DNA of 64,000 bases, taken from NCBI RefSeq assembly GCF_040183065.1, contig NC_091121.1, positions 66,748,787 to 66,812,786 on the forward strand. The letters run 5' to 3'. The notes beneath the pieces were generated by a model that ran no database searches, was not told the DNA's origin, and saw nothing but the letters and a program-made list of their open reading frames with translations. Position numbers and translations under genes: made by a program. Shown in pieces: positions 33,640 to 47,092 of the stretch (position 1 is its first letter; every line of letters begins with the position of its first letter). Origin of the DNA: Periplaneta americana. Lineage: Eukaryota; Arthropoda; Insecta; Blattodea; Blattidae.

Positions 33640-35560
33640 AGGAAATGTTAGAAGAGGAAAGAAGAAAATTTAAAGCAAATTAAAATCCACACCTGAGAAT
33701 AGTAATGAGTACTGGACTCATCTAAAAAGCTGTATACAAAAAACAGCAGAAGAAACAATAGGATACAGAGAAGGAGTGCGAATGAAGAAACCTTAGGTCC
33801 TAGGGAGAATGTTGGAGAAGATGAGGAAAGAAGAACATGGAAGAAGGTAGAAGAAACTACAGGAAACTAAACAACTAAGAAGAGAAAATGTTAAGGCCAA
33901 GGAAGACTGGATGAAAGAGAAATGTAAAGAAGTAGAGGATCTACAGAGAAACGGAAAATATGATTTAATGTACTGTGAAGTTAAATGTTTGGACTTCACA
34001 AATAAGAACAGAAAATCCATGTGGTTGATAGAAGACGAAACAGGAAATGAAAAACAGACAAACAAGGAATACTGAACACATGGGCGAAATATGAGACAGG
34101 GAATCATCCAGATAAGTTAGCCATAGAAGATGAAGAAAAAAGATTTTCTATATTAAGAGAAGTTGAATTAGCACTTAGGGAAATGAAGAATGTGAAAGCA
34201 ACAGGAGTTGATGGAATCCCCATTCAGTTAGTAAAATGTTGGGTGAAGACAAGGAAATTCTATTATTATGCAACGAAATATATGAGAAAGGCAAATGGCC
34301 TGAAGTTTTCACGGAGACGGTGTTGCTGCCAATACCAAAGAAAAACAATGCCAAGAAATGTAAGGAGTTCAGGACTATCAGCCTGATATCGCACTGTGAA
34401 AATTCTCCTGCGAATACTGAATGACATTTATATTCTAAGATGGAAGGGCAGTTGAAAGAAGAACAGTTTGGTTTTAGAAAAGGTACAAGGGATGCAATTG
34501 GACTACTATGAACAATCGGCGAAAGATACCTAGAGAAGAATAAAGAAGTGTATATAGTATTTGTGGACTTAGAAAAGGTATATGACAGAGTGAATTGGAA
34601 CAAACTGATGGAAATCCTGAAGAAAATAAATGTGGATTGGGAAGACAGAAGGCTGTTCAGTGATCTATATATGAAACAAGAAGTCGAAGTCAGGATAGGA
34701 GAAGAAATGTCTGCAGGAAGTAAAATAGGGAGAGGAGTACAAGGATGCTCTTTATTATCTACCTTGTTCAACATCTACTTGGAGGATTTGGTGAAGAACG
34801 GTTTTCAGAACATGGGAGGGGTAAAAGTAGGAGGAAGAATAAAGTGCATAAGATTTGCTGATGATATGGCATTGTTAGCGGAAGAGGAGATGATATTAAG
34901 GGATATGCTACTGGGGCTAAATAACAGCTGTGGGCAGTATGGAATAAAGTTAAATGGAAACAAGACGAAGACCATGGTTGTCACAAGAAAAATAAAGAAG
35001 ATAAACTTGTGAATTTTAAATGAGGCAGTAGAGCAATTGAACAACTTCAAATACTTGGGATGTACTATAAGCAGTAACATGAGCTGCAGTCAGGAAGTCA
35101 AAAGAAGGATAGCAATGGCAAAGGAAGCTTTTAATAGGAAAAGAAGCATCTTCTGCAGCCCTCTGGAAAAAAAAAAACTAAGGAAGAGACTAGTGAAGTG
35201 CTTTGTGTGGAGTGTGGCACTGTATGGGCCAGAAACATGGACATTAAAACGAAGTGATGAGAAATGATTAGAGGCATTTGAAATGTGGATATGGAGAAGA
35301 ATGGAGTGTGTGAAGTGGACAGACAGAATAAGAAATTAAGTTGCATTGGAAAGAGTGGGTGAAGAAAGAATGATGCTGAAACTGATCAGAAAGAGAAAAA
35401 GGAATTCGTTGGGTCACTGGCTGAGAAGAAACTGCCTACTGAGGATGCACTGGAAGGAATGGTGAATGGAAGAAGAGTTCGGGGCAGAAGAAGATATCAG
35501 ATGATAGACAATATTAAGATATGTGGATCATATGCGGAGACTAAGAAGAAGGCAAGTTAC
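33640..35560 (+). pseudogene. LINE ORF2: RT and C-terminal region, degenerate
   Basis: A 1.9-kb LINE relic readable across frames. EYWTHLKSCIQKTAEETIG and NRKSMWLIEDETGNEKQ lie at 33.7-34.05 kb. ATGVDGIPIQLVKCW and then IPKKNNAKKCKEFRTI (RT fingers) lie at 34.2-34.39 kb. QFGFRKGTRDAIG is near 34470. The longest open segment (34548-35012) has motif A FVDLEKVYDRVNW, then QGCSLLSTLFNIYLEDL, then the catalytic RFADDMALLAE. It continues with FKYLGCTIS, VKRRIAMAKEAFNRKRS, ALYGPETWTL (35037-35267), and a tail with LKLIRKRKRNSLGHWLRRN to about 35.55 kb. Frameshifts and stops separate the pieces; the FADD box is intact. The tail matches the fragment at 59540-59940. The ORFs on the minus strand here are shadows. 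Confidence 0.8.
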
Positions 35561-35564
35561 TACT

Positions 35565-37760
35565 TAAATCTGTGCATAAAAACCATTATTATTAATTCTT
35601 TATATTACGTTGCTTATGATAATCAGATGTTAATATAAATTAGAATCATAGTGTGACTGGTATATAGAAATGTAAGGTACAGCATAACTTGTGTGTTGAT
35701 ATTAAAATATTAAAATGTTGCAATATTATATTGCTTATGACCAATAATATTCGGAAAGTAAGTAAAGACTCAATACTAACCAATGTAAAGGAAAGATGTC
35801 CAAAATGAAGGTGACTTTTCTTTTTTTCACAATTTTTCTTGAGCACAGTACTTTTTTCTCATACTGCATGCATGATGTTCTCTACTATGTGCCAGATAAA
35901 ATATTATCAGGATGTTGCTAAGGCTGGCCATTTCCTCATGGAGTGATGATAATGAGGTAATGATGATTTTATATTATGACCAAAGAAACGGGAATATTTT
36001 GAGAAAAACTACCTAAACAACTCTGTGTATTGCAAATATTTCAACTCACTGATATTTAAATTCAGATACTTGTATAGAAACTTGGTCTATACTAGCAACC
36101 ACTAAATAAAGCGGTTAAGAGAACTTATGCTGTTGCCAAGATTATCTAGTGACTGGCATTGAAATATTCAATTGAACACGCTATTTTGGAGCACGAGGCA
36201 GTTTGTTCTATTTCGAGCTCCTGATGTTATCTCAAATATTGTTGAAAAACAAAATATACTACTAGCTTCAGGAAAGACTTCTGATTTCAACAGTATTATT
36301 TTCCATATAAACCACTTTAATCTTTTAGTTTTCCTGGAAAATGGTCTTACAAATGTTGTTTGGATCGTGAGTGCTCAAGCACAGGACACAGTAAGTACTT
36401 TCAGATTTCATTATTAATCTGTTTCAGTTTTATTAAAATATATTTATTTGGTTATGGTTTACAATATAACTTTTTACGTTTTTGGAATAAATTTCGATGT
36501 GTATAATCGATGTTTTCAAGGTTTTTAAGTATTACGTTAATATTTATATTTTGCCTTTCAGATGTTTCCTTCCTACAATTAACTGCAACGAAAGCTTTAT
36601 CACTGTATTTTGAATGGTTTTCTTTCCCAACTTTTCCTTAAATGCTATATATTGGGCTGTGTAATACAGATAAAAACTACTGTAAAATTACGTTTACATT
36701 AAATTACAATGTATCAGGCATCGTTTCTAGCTTCAAGATAGTCTACGATTTCTTAGTTATTGTCTTCACTCATCTTACTATTTCCTTGGCCCAATCGTCT
36801 GTTTGAAGTTTTTTTCACAGACCGGCATGTGGGAGGGGGGGAGGTCGTGCTTTTACTAGGCAGCACTGCACTGTAAGTGTTGCCAATCCATGCTCAGAGG
36901 TAACAGACTCTCAACCATCTGTCACTTCGCCATTCCCATACTTGACAACAGTGCAGTTTTCCTCAACTGCCTGATTTAGTGGCCGCTAGTTTAAGCATCC
37001 TGTTGGCAGGTCAATTACACACTTTAAAATAATGTATAACAATTTAAGTTGCATCTCCTATGAATAAAGCTTCACTTTGTAACTTCGTGTTTCAATGATA
37101 CGAATGTCTGAAGTAAGTGTACCAGTGCTGTCAGGAGAACAAGAAAATTTGTCTTTTTTTTTAACGTTAGTTAAAGGGAAGAATTACATGGGTAATGTTT
37201 ATGCTACTTTAGTGCAAATAGAAGTAAAATGCAATGTTTATCCTATTAATTTGACCATTTCAATTTTCGCAATTTCTTACATTTGCCCAAAAGTTGAAAT
37301 TCCCATTTAGTTTGAATACTTCATGCTTTACTGAGCAGGTAAATAAGTGAAAGAAAGAAAATAACTTTTTTCTTTACACACACTGAGATGAGCAGCCACA
37401 AAATGAAAATTTGGCAACTTGCATGGATGTAATACAATTATTTTATCTAAGTTATAATACAGTGTGTTTCAGAATACTATCCCTATTTTCAGATGTGATA
37501 GCAGGCATATAATGAACATTTGTTTATTATTTATTTTGAAAGACACTCTTTCAGCTTTCCCAATAACAGGACTGCCTCAATGGACAAAGCGTAACTAACA
37601 CACAGAGTGAAAACAAAAGTGAAACTGGACAGGAAAGACCACAAAAGAGAACTGTAGAGAACGAACAAAAAAGAGAAATTAAGAACAGGAAAGATAATAG
37701 CATACATATAATAAGCCTAAATATAGTAAAGAAACAGATTAGATGTTCAAACAAAAGTTC
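35565..37760. other. Non-coding; possible exon-like patch at 36342-36391
   Basis: Largely featureless. A plus-strand frame (36172-36417) contains VFLENGLTNVVWIVSAQAQD flanked by an acceptor-like CTTTAATCTTTTAG and a donor-like GTAAGTAC. The family is not recognised, and with splice-like sites common in AT-rich DNA this may be chance. A G-run lies at 36832-36841. Confidence 0.3.
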
Positions 37761-37766
37761 TTCCTT

Positions 37767-38345
37767 TTAGGAAACAAAGTACAGGTGGTATTTTAAAATG
37801 GCAAGTGATCCTATGATAGCAGTAAGGTAAACATCACAAATGAAGTCGTCGTTCAGCTGAATCTTCTTGCAGAAGCTGACAAAGAAGTGAGGTATTGTGC
37901 TTCTAGCGCCAACCATTAGCCAAACTACTTCAATGGAGGTGAGGTGATATTTCTCCAAATAGAATGGAACTGTGGGCTCAGCATGGACTTCAGCAGGCTG
38001 TTGTTCCTGTGCTTTGAACCTGACTGTCGGGTTGATAATGTAGGCGGATGTAGAGCCTGCTGAAATGGCAAGCTTGTCAATTCCCTCTTGAGAGATGCCA
38101 TGGACTTCTTCGTATACAATGAGACCTTTCTTCCTTAAGGTTTCGGCAATCATGGACCTGATTCTGTAATGTCTAGAGTTCTGCAGCATCTTGCTGGAAG
38201 GACAGGCACCCAAAACGTGGTCAAGAGTTTCAATCTCACTGATGTAACGACAATGATTTCCATCTCGGGACCTTCGTGGTATAGCACGCAGCGGACAAAC
38301 ATTAGCTGTCATTTTAAGAGCTAGTCTCCATTCACTGCTAGTAAT
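37767..38345 (-). pseudogene. R2-like LINE C-terminus (zinc knuckle and restriction-like endonuclease)
   Basis: The minus-strand frame reads ALKMTANVCPLRAIPRRS, then CRYISEIETLDHVLGACP (the C..C..H..C knuckle of R2-type LINEs, here with only the first and last Cys and the His kept). It continues with RHYRIRSMIAETLRKKGL, IDKLAISAG, AYIINPTVRF (the endonuclease core, normally with Asp before Pro, here Asn), and ends with YLEKYHLTSIEV, LMVGARSTIP and SLAILKYHLY. The order is that of R2/Hero-type restriction-like-endonuclease LINEs. The 181-codon frame is open but lacks the RT, and the substitutions at key positions suggest it is inactive. It is 5'-truncated. Confidence 0.7.
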
Positions 38346-38678
38346 GTCCAGAAATCTTCTTTACATATAGTAATACAAAAGAAATTATTTCAAAAAATGT
38401 CTACGTGAAAAGTAATTTGTTTATTTAATTTTGCTGGATACCAGTATAGAGCAAATTATTCAAATATTATTAAAATGACACTGAAAATATTATAAAAACT
38501 GTTCCCGACCTTATTAGCACTGCCATAACACCATATGCAAGACTGCTAATTAAATATTTGTAAACTAATAAATTTTAAATCACTAGAAATTTATAAACAT
38601 ATTTACTAGAAATTTAGAAACATATCTCACAACTTCATTGTTCTATATATACACTTTTAACACACATAATCACTGATT

Positions 38679-38834
38679 AACTTTTTATCTTCTTTACTGT
38701 GTTAATATGAGGATATTACCAGGCTGATTAGTTTCGAAGTGATATTCTTCATTTTGGACACTGAAAAATATCACTTCGAAACTAGACAGCCAGGAATTTC
38801 CTCATATTAACCACAGTAAAGAAGATAAAAAGTT
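38679..38834. repeat. Fold-back element: 68-bp imperfect inverted repeat
   Basis: Arms 38679-38746 and 38767-38834 pair with a few mismatches and two single-base indels around a 20-bp loop. The arm begins AACTTTTTATCTTCTTTACT and ends TAGTTTCGAAGTGATATT. Unrelated in sequence to the fold-back at 31.6 kb. Confidence 0.85.
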
Positions 38835-39074
38835 AGGGATATCTGACAAGTTATTTTGTGACATACAACTAAAACACAAACTATGGCAATGAATATAGTT
38901 AAAACACAATAAAGACAGTTATGGACAATAATAAGATCAATGAATAATTTTGACTTTACTGTATTATCTCGACACAGAAGCATTTCCAGACAATACTTTA
39001 TTAAGAAAATATGTTTAATTACATATCTTCTATCACATTTGAAAATTGAAAAAAGTTATTCTGAAATATCATGA

Positions 39075-39355
39075 AACCACCGTAGTCCAGTGGCTTACAG
39101 TGCTGGACTTATAATTATGTAGACCCATGTTCGATCCCTGGTGTACCCCCAATTTGTAACTTGTGTTAAGTCCATAGTCCAGGTACCATAGGGATTTTCT
39201 CCAGAAGCTCTGGTTCCTCTGTGGCATTTCAACAAATCTCATCTCATCTAAGCTTGGGTGTAGCATAGACCAGTCTTCTATGGTGCACCCTGGGCAACGA
39301 CTACGTCAGTAAATTGGTCTATACAACTGGCTTTATATGGATAAATGACGAGCAG
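39075..39355 (+). mobile_element. tRNA-derived SINE
   Basis: CCGTAGTCCAGTGGCTTACAG (A-box) and CCCATGTTCGATCCCTGGTG (B-box) at the expected distance give a clear tRNA-like head. The body continues with CAGGTACCATAGGGATTTTC, CTCATCTCATCTAAGC and GGTGCACCCTGGGCAACGAC. The 3' end is not sharply defined. Confidence 0.65.
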
Positions 39356-39383
39356 TCAAGTACCCACCATCGGTTCATACACC

Positions 39384-39466
39384 AGTTTCCAACTGTCATG
39401 AGCATGTGCACTTGGAATTTACGAGCAGAAAAGTCGATGTGCGCATGCTCATGACAGTTGCAAACT
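39384..39466. repeat. Short inverted repeat (28-bp arms, 27-bp loop)
   Basis: AGTTTCCAACTGTCATGAGC... (39384-39411) pairs with ...GCTCATGACAGTTGCAAACT (39439-39466) with two mismatches. The inner part GCATGTGC/GCGCATGC is also paired. A third, independent hairpin just 550 bp from the previous fold-back. Confidence 0.8.
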
Positions 39467-39469
39467 GTA

Positions 39470-41705
39470 GGAAATCGCTGTAAGAACAAACCTTATATGA
39501 AACACCTTATATAAATGCTTAAGTAGTGGAGGAAAGACAGACAAATGTTCACCTTTGTGAAAACAAATACAAATGCATAACACAGCTTCAGTAACAGTTT
39601 ATATTTCACAGTTTGAAACCAAAAGGATTTTTTGTTGTTAAGTTTTGAGGAAACTGTCATACAATTAAATATAATCAATATTAACATGAGAGGACAATGC
39701 AAATAAGGAGTGGAAAAGGCATCTGCAAAGATTTCAACGCTGCTGCAACTTAAATTTGAACAAGTAGTTGCAAATTATATACAATTCAACATTAATACAT
39801 ACAATTCCTTGAGCTTCAACCTTACTTCTAAAATTGGTCTATGCAAACTATCCACTCTCATGCAGATATGTCTCGTTTATGTAAACAACGAATTCCCTTT
39901 CTTTTCTCAAAAAGAGAATAAATCAGAGTAGCAACAACTATCCATAGTTTCCTTGTGACATTTTCAACATTATATCTCTCTTGATGGAGATTTGATTCAC
40001 GCAAACAGACTAACTCACGTTTTCAAACACCAACCAGATCTGTAAATGTTCCCAAGTGATAGCTGTATGTTGAAAAGTGAATTAGTATTGTTTCAAATAT
40101 TTATTCTATTTTATTTCACCACACTTTGCATATATATTTTTTTCTGGAGAGGGGAAGAGGAAATTTTCTTCAAGTGACCCTTTATACTACATTACTTATA
40201 TATATATGTATATGTATTATAATCATTATTTAATAACATTTACAATATTTATCTTTGGTATCCTGCAGTCTGCAAAATTTAACACCAACAAAACAAAACA
40301 TATAACATAGCCATGCAGCTGCAGATAATAAGTTATCAAATTTGAGTTTTTTAGTATTGTCATTGATGCTTGCTTGATCCATAAATCACTTACACAAATT
40401 ATCCCTCACCACACCTTTACATTAAGGAAACGAACCCAAATAATAATCATAATATCTATGACAACTTCAGGATTTCTAAATAGACTTCTTTTTTCCTTTG
40501 CCTCAAAGCATTGTGAGTCAATATCTAAAGGACGGTGACCTAGGCCAGTGATTCTCTGAAGTATGGGATATTGGTTACTCCAAAACGGTTTTATATATAC
40601 ACACTCATACCAGAACCCTCATTACTACCAGAAATGGACTTCAGATCAAAACACAATTTCAGTTCTTTGCCTTGCAATCATGTATTACTAGAATAAGATA
40701 CAAAATTCAGCATCTTAATACCCACTGGATCTATTATTTTTATTGGTATGGATGTATAAGGTAAAATTGTCCAGACAGACTGATTAAGGAAATGAAGGAA
40801 CAAGGAAAATAAGAAAGAAAAACACGAGAGAACCACTGACACAGATCAGTGCTGTACAGTTAACATCACTATATGTTCGCAGAAAAATAATTACATTATC
40901 ATATAAGCCTATGTAACAAGCAGCATTTGTGGTAAATAAACAAAAAAAAAAAAGCAGATCATTGTCGTACAGGAACTTAATCAGCTTTGTTTATGACGAG
41001 ATAGTTCTAGGTCATCCCAAAGGTATTATGCAGCTGAAAACTGCTCCCTTCCCTGAGTACTAACAATCATATATTTCAGTTGTGATTGTTATGAAACATA
41101 CCAATGTCATTATGAAAAAAATCAATAATATAACAGCTGTAACAACAACGTAAACACATCTCAATTATTTCACTCACCAACTATCATTAATAATGAATGG
41201 TCCTATTGAACAACTTACCATTATAAACATAAATATTAGAAATAATGTAAAATAAAAAGTAAAATAAAATTGTTATGTGACTATAACATACTTTCTCACA
41301 TATTTTATGTAATAAATCAAATAATCACGGTTTTGTCGATTACAAGGACTATATTCTCCCATATTCCTTTCTCTTCTCCATTCAAGCCTTGAGACATTCT
41401 CTGCTTAAACCATCTTATCGCTCACATAAAATTTACTAAACAATCCAGTTGTCCTTCATTTATTGTAACGATCAGCTTTATATATATCCCATAGAGGGGA
41501 TTAAGGTGTGATACAAGCTAATTTAATGTTTTGACAAGTATTTACAACCTATGATATTTTTTTCCATGTACTGATCTTACTGCTAAATGACTAACATTTT
41601 CAAAATAATTTGTGGAAATCACCTGTCCCAGAGACATGCAAACTATTCTATTTCATTAGATATGGTCTTTAAAAATAAGATGTTACAGACAACATACAGT
41701 AAATC
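39470..41705. other. Non-coding; no gene seen
   Basis: AT-rich with short frames. CAGTGATTCTCTGAAGTATG at 40547 resembles a hAT-type terminus, but no partner end was found. TATATATA stretch at 40198-40207. Confidence 0.45.
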
Positions 41706-41711
41706 ATAATA

Positions 41712-41930
41712 ATCACCTTGGTAATTCAGTTGACAGGACACTGACTTACAATGATTGTGATCCGGGTTTGAATCCCAGTAATGGTGGAGTTGTATTTGTG
41801 ATGGACAAAGCACAAAGTTCCTGGAAGGTTTTCTAAGGATTCTCCCATTTCCCTGCATCATTCAATTGCCATTCTCTACTTCAATATTTATTAGCATCAT
41901 CAGTGGCATTACTCAAAATGGTGCCAGTGT
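41712..41930 (+). mobile_element. tRNA-derived SINE
   Basis: CCTTGGTAATTCAGTTGACAG (A-box side) and ATCCGGGTTTGAATCCCAGT (strong B-box) form a tRNA-like head. The body continues with GTTCCTGGAAGGTTTTCTAAG and CATTTCCCTGCATCATTCAAT. It is a different family from the one at 39.1 kb. Confidence 0.65.
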
Positions 41931-42779
41931 GATGTATTGTGACAAGCGTAAAGATAGCATCAGTCTGAGGAGGCCCTAGTACACTTTCGAGACTGAGGTG
42001 AAGCGCACTGCAGTGAGACTTCACCAGAACTGTAAAGACGTACAAGTTGAATTGACAGATGGCATCACGATATCTACAAGTGCATGACAGTTCTGACTTC
42101 AAATATAAGCAGTGCTAGCCTTCAGGCCCTCTCCTTCATAACAGAGTAAGAAAAAATCAACACTGTGTCTTTTTTCACTATTATAATAGATTTTAATACA
42201 GGAAAATTGACTGTACACCTATACAGACAAATGAAACACCAAAACTACTTTCTATGTATCAGAGACGCTGAAAACGCATTTCCGTGAAAATCTCAATGCT
42301 GTTTTTTTTTTTTGTAGCACCACAATACTTTATACTTTCTATACTGTGAAGTTAAAACCTTACTGTTTATCCTTCTCATGTACAAATTAAGTTTGAAATC
42401 AAAAGGGAAACTAGATTTAAGTTCTATGGAACAATAGCTGTCCCTACTTGACCCTATGGTTCTGAAACATAAGTAGTAACACAAAAAATTAAAGATTTAT
42501 GAGAAATACAAAGTGATGTAGAAGATTAGACTTCATAAAAAACGAGATGTAAGGAGTTCATTATTATCATATTATCCTCTCATGAGTTTACCCCCAAGTG
42601 GATTTCGTCTGTAACATAAGAGGTGGTATTAAAAATTTTTCGCATTTGATCAGCAATGTTAGCAGTGTGATGCTACAGGAGATGGCTATACTAGCATATC
42701 TCATGTGAGTATACAAAATTTCGGCAAGTGAATGGATGCATTGACATTTTATATTCTTTCGTTTGGAGCTATGTATTTA

Positions 42780-43745
42780 GCGTATGGCAATTTTAAAATG
42801 AATCCAAGAAAAAAACAATGTGTGTATATCACATTTTGTGGGAATCTAGAGAAGAGTGTGTTGGAAACATTTGCAATGATTACATGAGTATTTGGGGATG
42901 AAAGTAAGAGCCATACATGGCATATTTGGTATGACGAACACCCAGGGAGGCCATCTCAACTGCACAATGCTCAACACTGTTGCCAAAGTTCGGCAGTTCA
43001 TTCGTGAGGATCAATGTCAAACCATATGTGACCTTGCTGATAAAATGGGCATTGGTTATGGGACATGTCAACGGATTGTGATTTTGTTGAATTGGGCCAA
43101 GAATCCTGAGAGCTGATCAGGAGCATTGTGATGACATCTGACATTCCTCTCTGCAGGCTGCCTCAGATGATCCAACCTTCTTGTCTAGGATTTTCACAGG
43201 TAATGAGAGTTGGATTTACTACAGTTATGACCCTGAGACAAAGCAATAATATTAAATTCTCCCAATGGAAAAATCCATGTTCACGAAGAACAAAGTGAAG
43301 AGTATGCTCATCATTTTCTTTGATATCAAGGGGATTATGTACAAATAATTCATCCTACCAGGCCAAAGAATAAATTCACACCTATTACTGCAACATTTAG
43401 CAGCAGATGTGTGAAAATGTGCAAAGATATTGCACCGAACTTTGACAGTAAAAGAACAGGCTGTTGCACCATGACAATGTGCTAGTTCACATTTCCTTGT
43501 TCACCACGAACTTTCTCACCAAAATATTACTGTTGTTCTCCACCTACACTACTCGCCTGTTGGTTGCCTGTGACTTATCTCTGTTCCCCCAAATGAAGAT
43601 CAAGTTGCTTCTGATTTGACATGGTAGACGATCCAAGCAGAAACACAGGTAATACTGGACACTCTCAGAAAAAAATGTCTCATGGCCAATAGACTCCAGG
43701 TGAGTTTTGACGAGGTAGCAGCACCAGTTCCGAAAATGTTGGATA
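42780..43745 (+). pseudogene. mariner-like transposase relic
   Basis: The frame-shifted translation follows a mariner transposase from N- to C-terminus. It has a helix-turn-helix region (42.8-43.1 kb, including WHIWYDEHPGRPSQ in a shifted frame, and IREDQCQTICDLADKMGIGY), then TGNESWIYYSYDPETKQ (first catalytic block, where the usual TGDE Asp is Asn), SMLIIFFDIKGIMYK, LLHHDNVLVHIS-like (second catalytic Asp retained, near 43467), and a C-terminal piece near 43.5-43.7 kb. Numerous stops and frameshifts; terminal inverted repeats were not located. Inactive. Confidence 0.75.
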
Positions 43746-46700
43746 CCACCTCGTATGAGTCATAAATGATAAAATAAAAGACCATTGTGACAAAATGGTT
43801 ACTACACATACATAGAAAGACAGATACCAGACCGTCAAAAATAGCATATGACTACAGATCATCAGAAACGAGAAATATAGGGAGGTCAAAGAAGAGATGA
43901 AAGGAACAACAATAATGTCAGAACAGGCATAAGCCTAATCAGTAAGGTGGAGAAGCAGAACACGACCAGACTCTATAAATACAATTGCTTAAGGCAGCCT
44001 ATGCTGACACAATACATCCAGTTTCAGATGTAAAACTGTTTACCCACCCAGTACTATCATACTCATAACACAGGAATATATTGAATTAGTTTAAGTTTAC
44101 GACACTTTGGCTTTGTCTTACGGATGTCACTTTTTTTTAGGTGGACGCATTTGTTTATATGCTGATAAATATTTGTGATTACAGGACAAATTCTATTTAG
44201 TAAAATTTATGATATATCGTAATATGTCTACGGCTACCATGTGGCAAGATCAGAATTTTCAGCCAAGGTAACCTATTTTGTTTAATTTTATTCAATTTTT
44301 ACTTGAATTGGCAATAAGCATGGCTAAGGGACTATTATTAGTTGCACAAAGTGGTAATGATAGTTGGTATGAAATTAATCAGATGTACCCTCTCGATAAA
44401 TCAGCATGAGTGGAGCAAAATATTTATCCCTCTATTTAAGATCTTCAACTTGAAAGAAATTTCACACAATATACATAGAACCACGAATTTAGGTGATTTA
44501 TGCACATATATTGTTTTAAACAATTTTACATACCTGAAGCTCATAACTTAACTCAATTTGAATTATTAAACATGTTACTTTAGAGAATTTATTAGATTAG
44601 ACTATGTAATGAAAACAGTACCTTGCAATAAAGTAATATGGTTTAAAGAAGAATGTAATTAAATGTGTGCAATAACTAAAATGGAGTACGCACGCAATAA
44701 AAATTAACAATTCTGCAACTATATTTAAATGTAATTACAAAAACAAATTTAAAACCCAACTTTTCTGTATTACATTAAAAAAAGTGTTTTTTTTTTTTTT
44801 TAAGCATGATGCAATATGATAATGTGATATGCGACAAAATATTTCATTTGAAAGACTACATAGTAATTGATGTGAGAGTTCTGTTCATTAAGAAATTTTG
44901 ATTAAATGAATTATAATCTCATTAACATGATTTTTGTGCTAGACACAATGTTTATTTTCCAAATAATCCTACATCAAATGAGTGGAACCCATGAAGAACA
45001 CCATCCTTGTGGCTTTATGTAGCGAATTACCTCACTAACAGAAGAGTTCTGTCACACACTTGAGGTTTACTGTAGTAACAAACGAATCTTTCAATTATGG
45101 AATTTGTAAGTACAGTTTATTATAGATGAGTTCTAGGGGAAGCAAGTCAGTCGAAATATTAAATTGACGTAATATGTTATATGTACAATGTGTGAATTTC
45201 ATTGAAGTAATTAAAGTAACATATAAAGAGATATATAGCAAAAAAAAAAAAAAAAAAGAAAAAAAAAAGTGTAGTAAAAGCATAAACTTACGTTATTATA
45301 AAGTATTGCAGAAAGGAGGGTAAATTTCAAACATTAAGAAACGGAAATTGTGTATTGAACCAGACGAAATGGATGCAAGACAGCAAATTATTAGAAACAG
45401 ACCAAAGCATTTGATACTAATCACCGATGTTTATTTTTTCACTTGTAGAGTCGGGGCAAGTAATGGCAAGTCAAAGGCCTTGTCACTGGACAAAATACAC
45501 TATATAAAGAGTAAAATTACAAACAAAATTCACGAACTTTAAAGTAAGCCTTAATTTGACACGCAAATACAATAATAAAATATATTATAGTGCATGTGGT
45601 CTTTCATATGCATCTTCATTACTCTTTACTATTTATACGTTAGTTTGGCACAAACGATTTTAATAATGCTGTCTATGTAAAACAAGTTTTCACATTTAAT
45701 CAGAGAGAGACTGACTATATATGGATGGATAAGGGAGTGAAATACGTAAATTAAGGCAAAAAGTACTGCTTTCTCACAACAAAAGAATTTAAGTGCAATT
45801 AAATATTTGATCATAGATTACAACGTAACTTAATAATGACTTAAAATCTGTAACATCGTGGAAAAAAAAATGTAACCCTATAATATAGCAGGAAAAAAAG
45901 TCTGTACCCATAGGTGAAAACATTCTATTTATCATTTAAGCCTCTACAGATAATATGTGGGGAACAATTTTCAGTATATTTACATACATTACAGTTGAAG
46001 ACTGACCTTGGACCATCTCTATGCAAGGGACTGCACTATTTTTGTTGCTGTTGCCCCTTTTCAGTATTTCATAACATCTGTCTTATAGGCATTTTGAAGT
46101 CTTTTTTGGTGACAGTTAACAGACTTAACCTAACTAACATTATCCACCGACTAAAAGACTCTTTAACATTATTTGAATATAATAATTCAATTGGAAAAAT
46201 AATAGTAGGATCATCTTTGATTTCATAGCAAATTCTCATTATTCTGTCACGTAAGACCCCTTGATTAGAGCACCACAATAATATCATATAATATAATTTA
46301 CATAGATATTAATGAATGAGAACACTATTGGAAATAAAACAAAATCACACTGATTCTGATTTGTTTCTTTCAAAATAGAAAGGCTTTTACTTTCAAAAGA
46401 TCCACAATATTTATCCTGGAAGCTCTATAAGCTATCAACAAATGAATAACACTATAGTAAGTCGTTTTATTTCTGTTACATACACATAACAATATGAGTA
46501 AGTAAGGAGCTTAGTCAAAATCTATGCCAAACATGGGTACAGCAAAATGTGTTTCATATGGTTGAAAACACAATTATGGAAGTGACAAATAGTCTGTCCT
46601 TAAGGTTAAAACCACATGGAAATTTATTTAGGAGTAGTATAATTATATATCAATATATGAAGCTCTTTTTCTCTCTCTCTCTTTTTTATTATGTCCTTTT

Positions 46701-47090
46701 ACTTTTGTATGAAACGAAAAGTACCTTCAGTTAAGTTAAATTAATTTTCTAATATGTACAAAAAAAATCCTTCATGTAACTGATTGAAAATGCAGTTTCT
46801 TTGGAATACCAGTAACAATCAGATTATATATTATATAAAAAATAAATTATTAATTCCTTTAAGGAAATAAACACAGGTGTAATCATTACTTTGCTGTTAT
46901 CTTCTAGATATTCTTTTACTATTCAACGTTGCTGAACAGATTGTATGTTACATGTCCCTTCAAAGTTCGAAGACGGAATTTCTTTCATCTAAATTTACTA
47001 TTTTTCCTACAAAATTTTTAGTTATAAATGTATGCTAAGGTCTGAAGGCAGCCTATAACATGTATTGAAAATTATATTTTTTCAATTAGC
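43746..47090. other. Non-coding; poly(A)/poly(T) runs only
   Basis: No domain-bearing frames. A T-run lies at 44788-44802 and an interrupted A-run at 45240-45268. Short frames at 44342, 45348 and 45914 have no recognised similarity. Confidence 0.5.
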
Positions 47091-47092
47091 AG

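Noticed and set aside
33793..34774. Minus-strand open frames of 104 and 199 codons
   Set aside because: They are antisense to the LINE ORF2 relic, which has clear RT motifs on the plus strand.
40547..40570. hAT-like terminus CAGTGATTCTCTGAAGTATG
   Set aside because: No matching inverted end or target duplication could be found within several kilobases.
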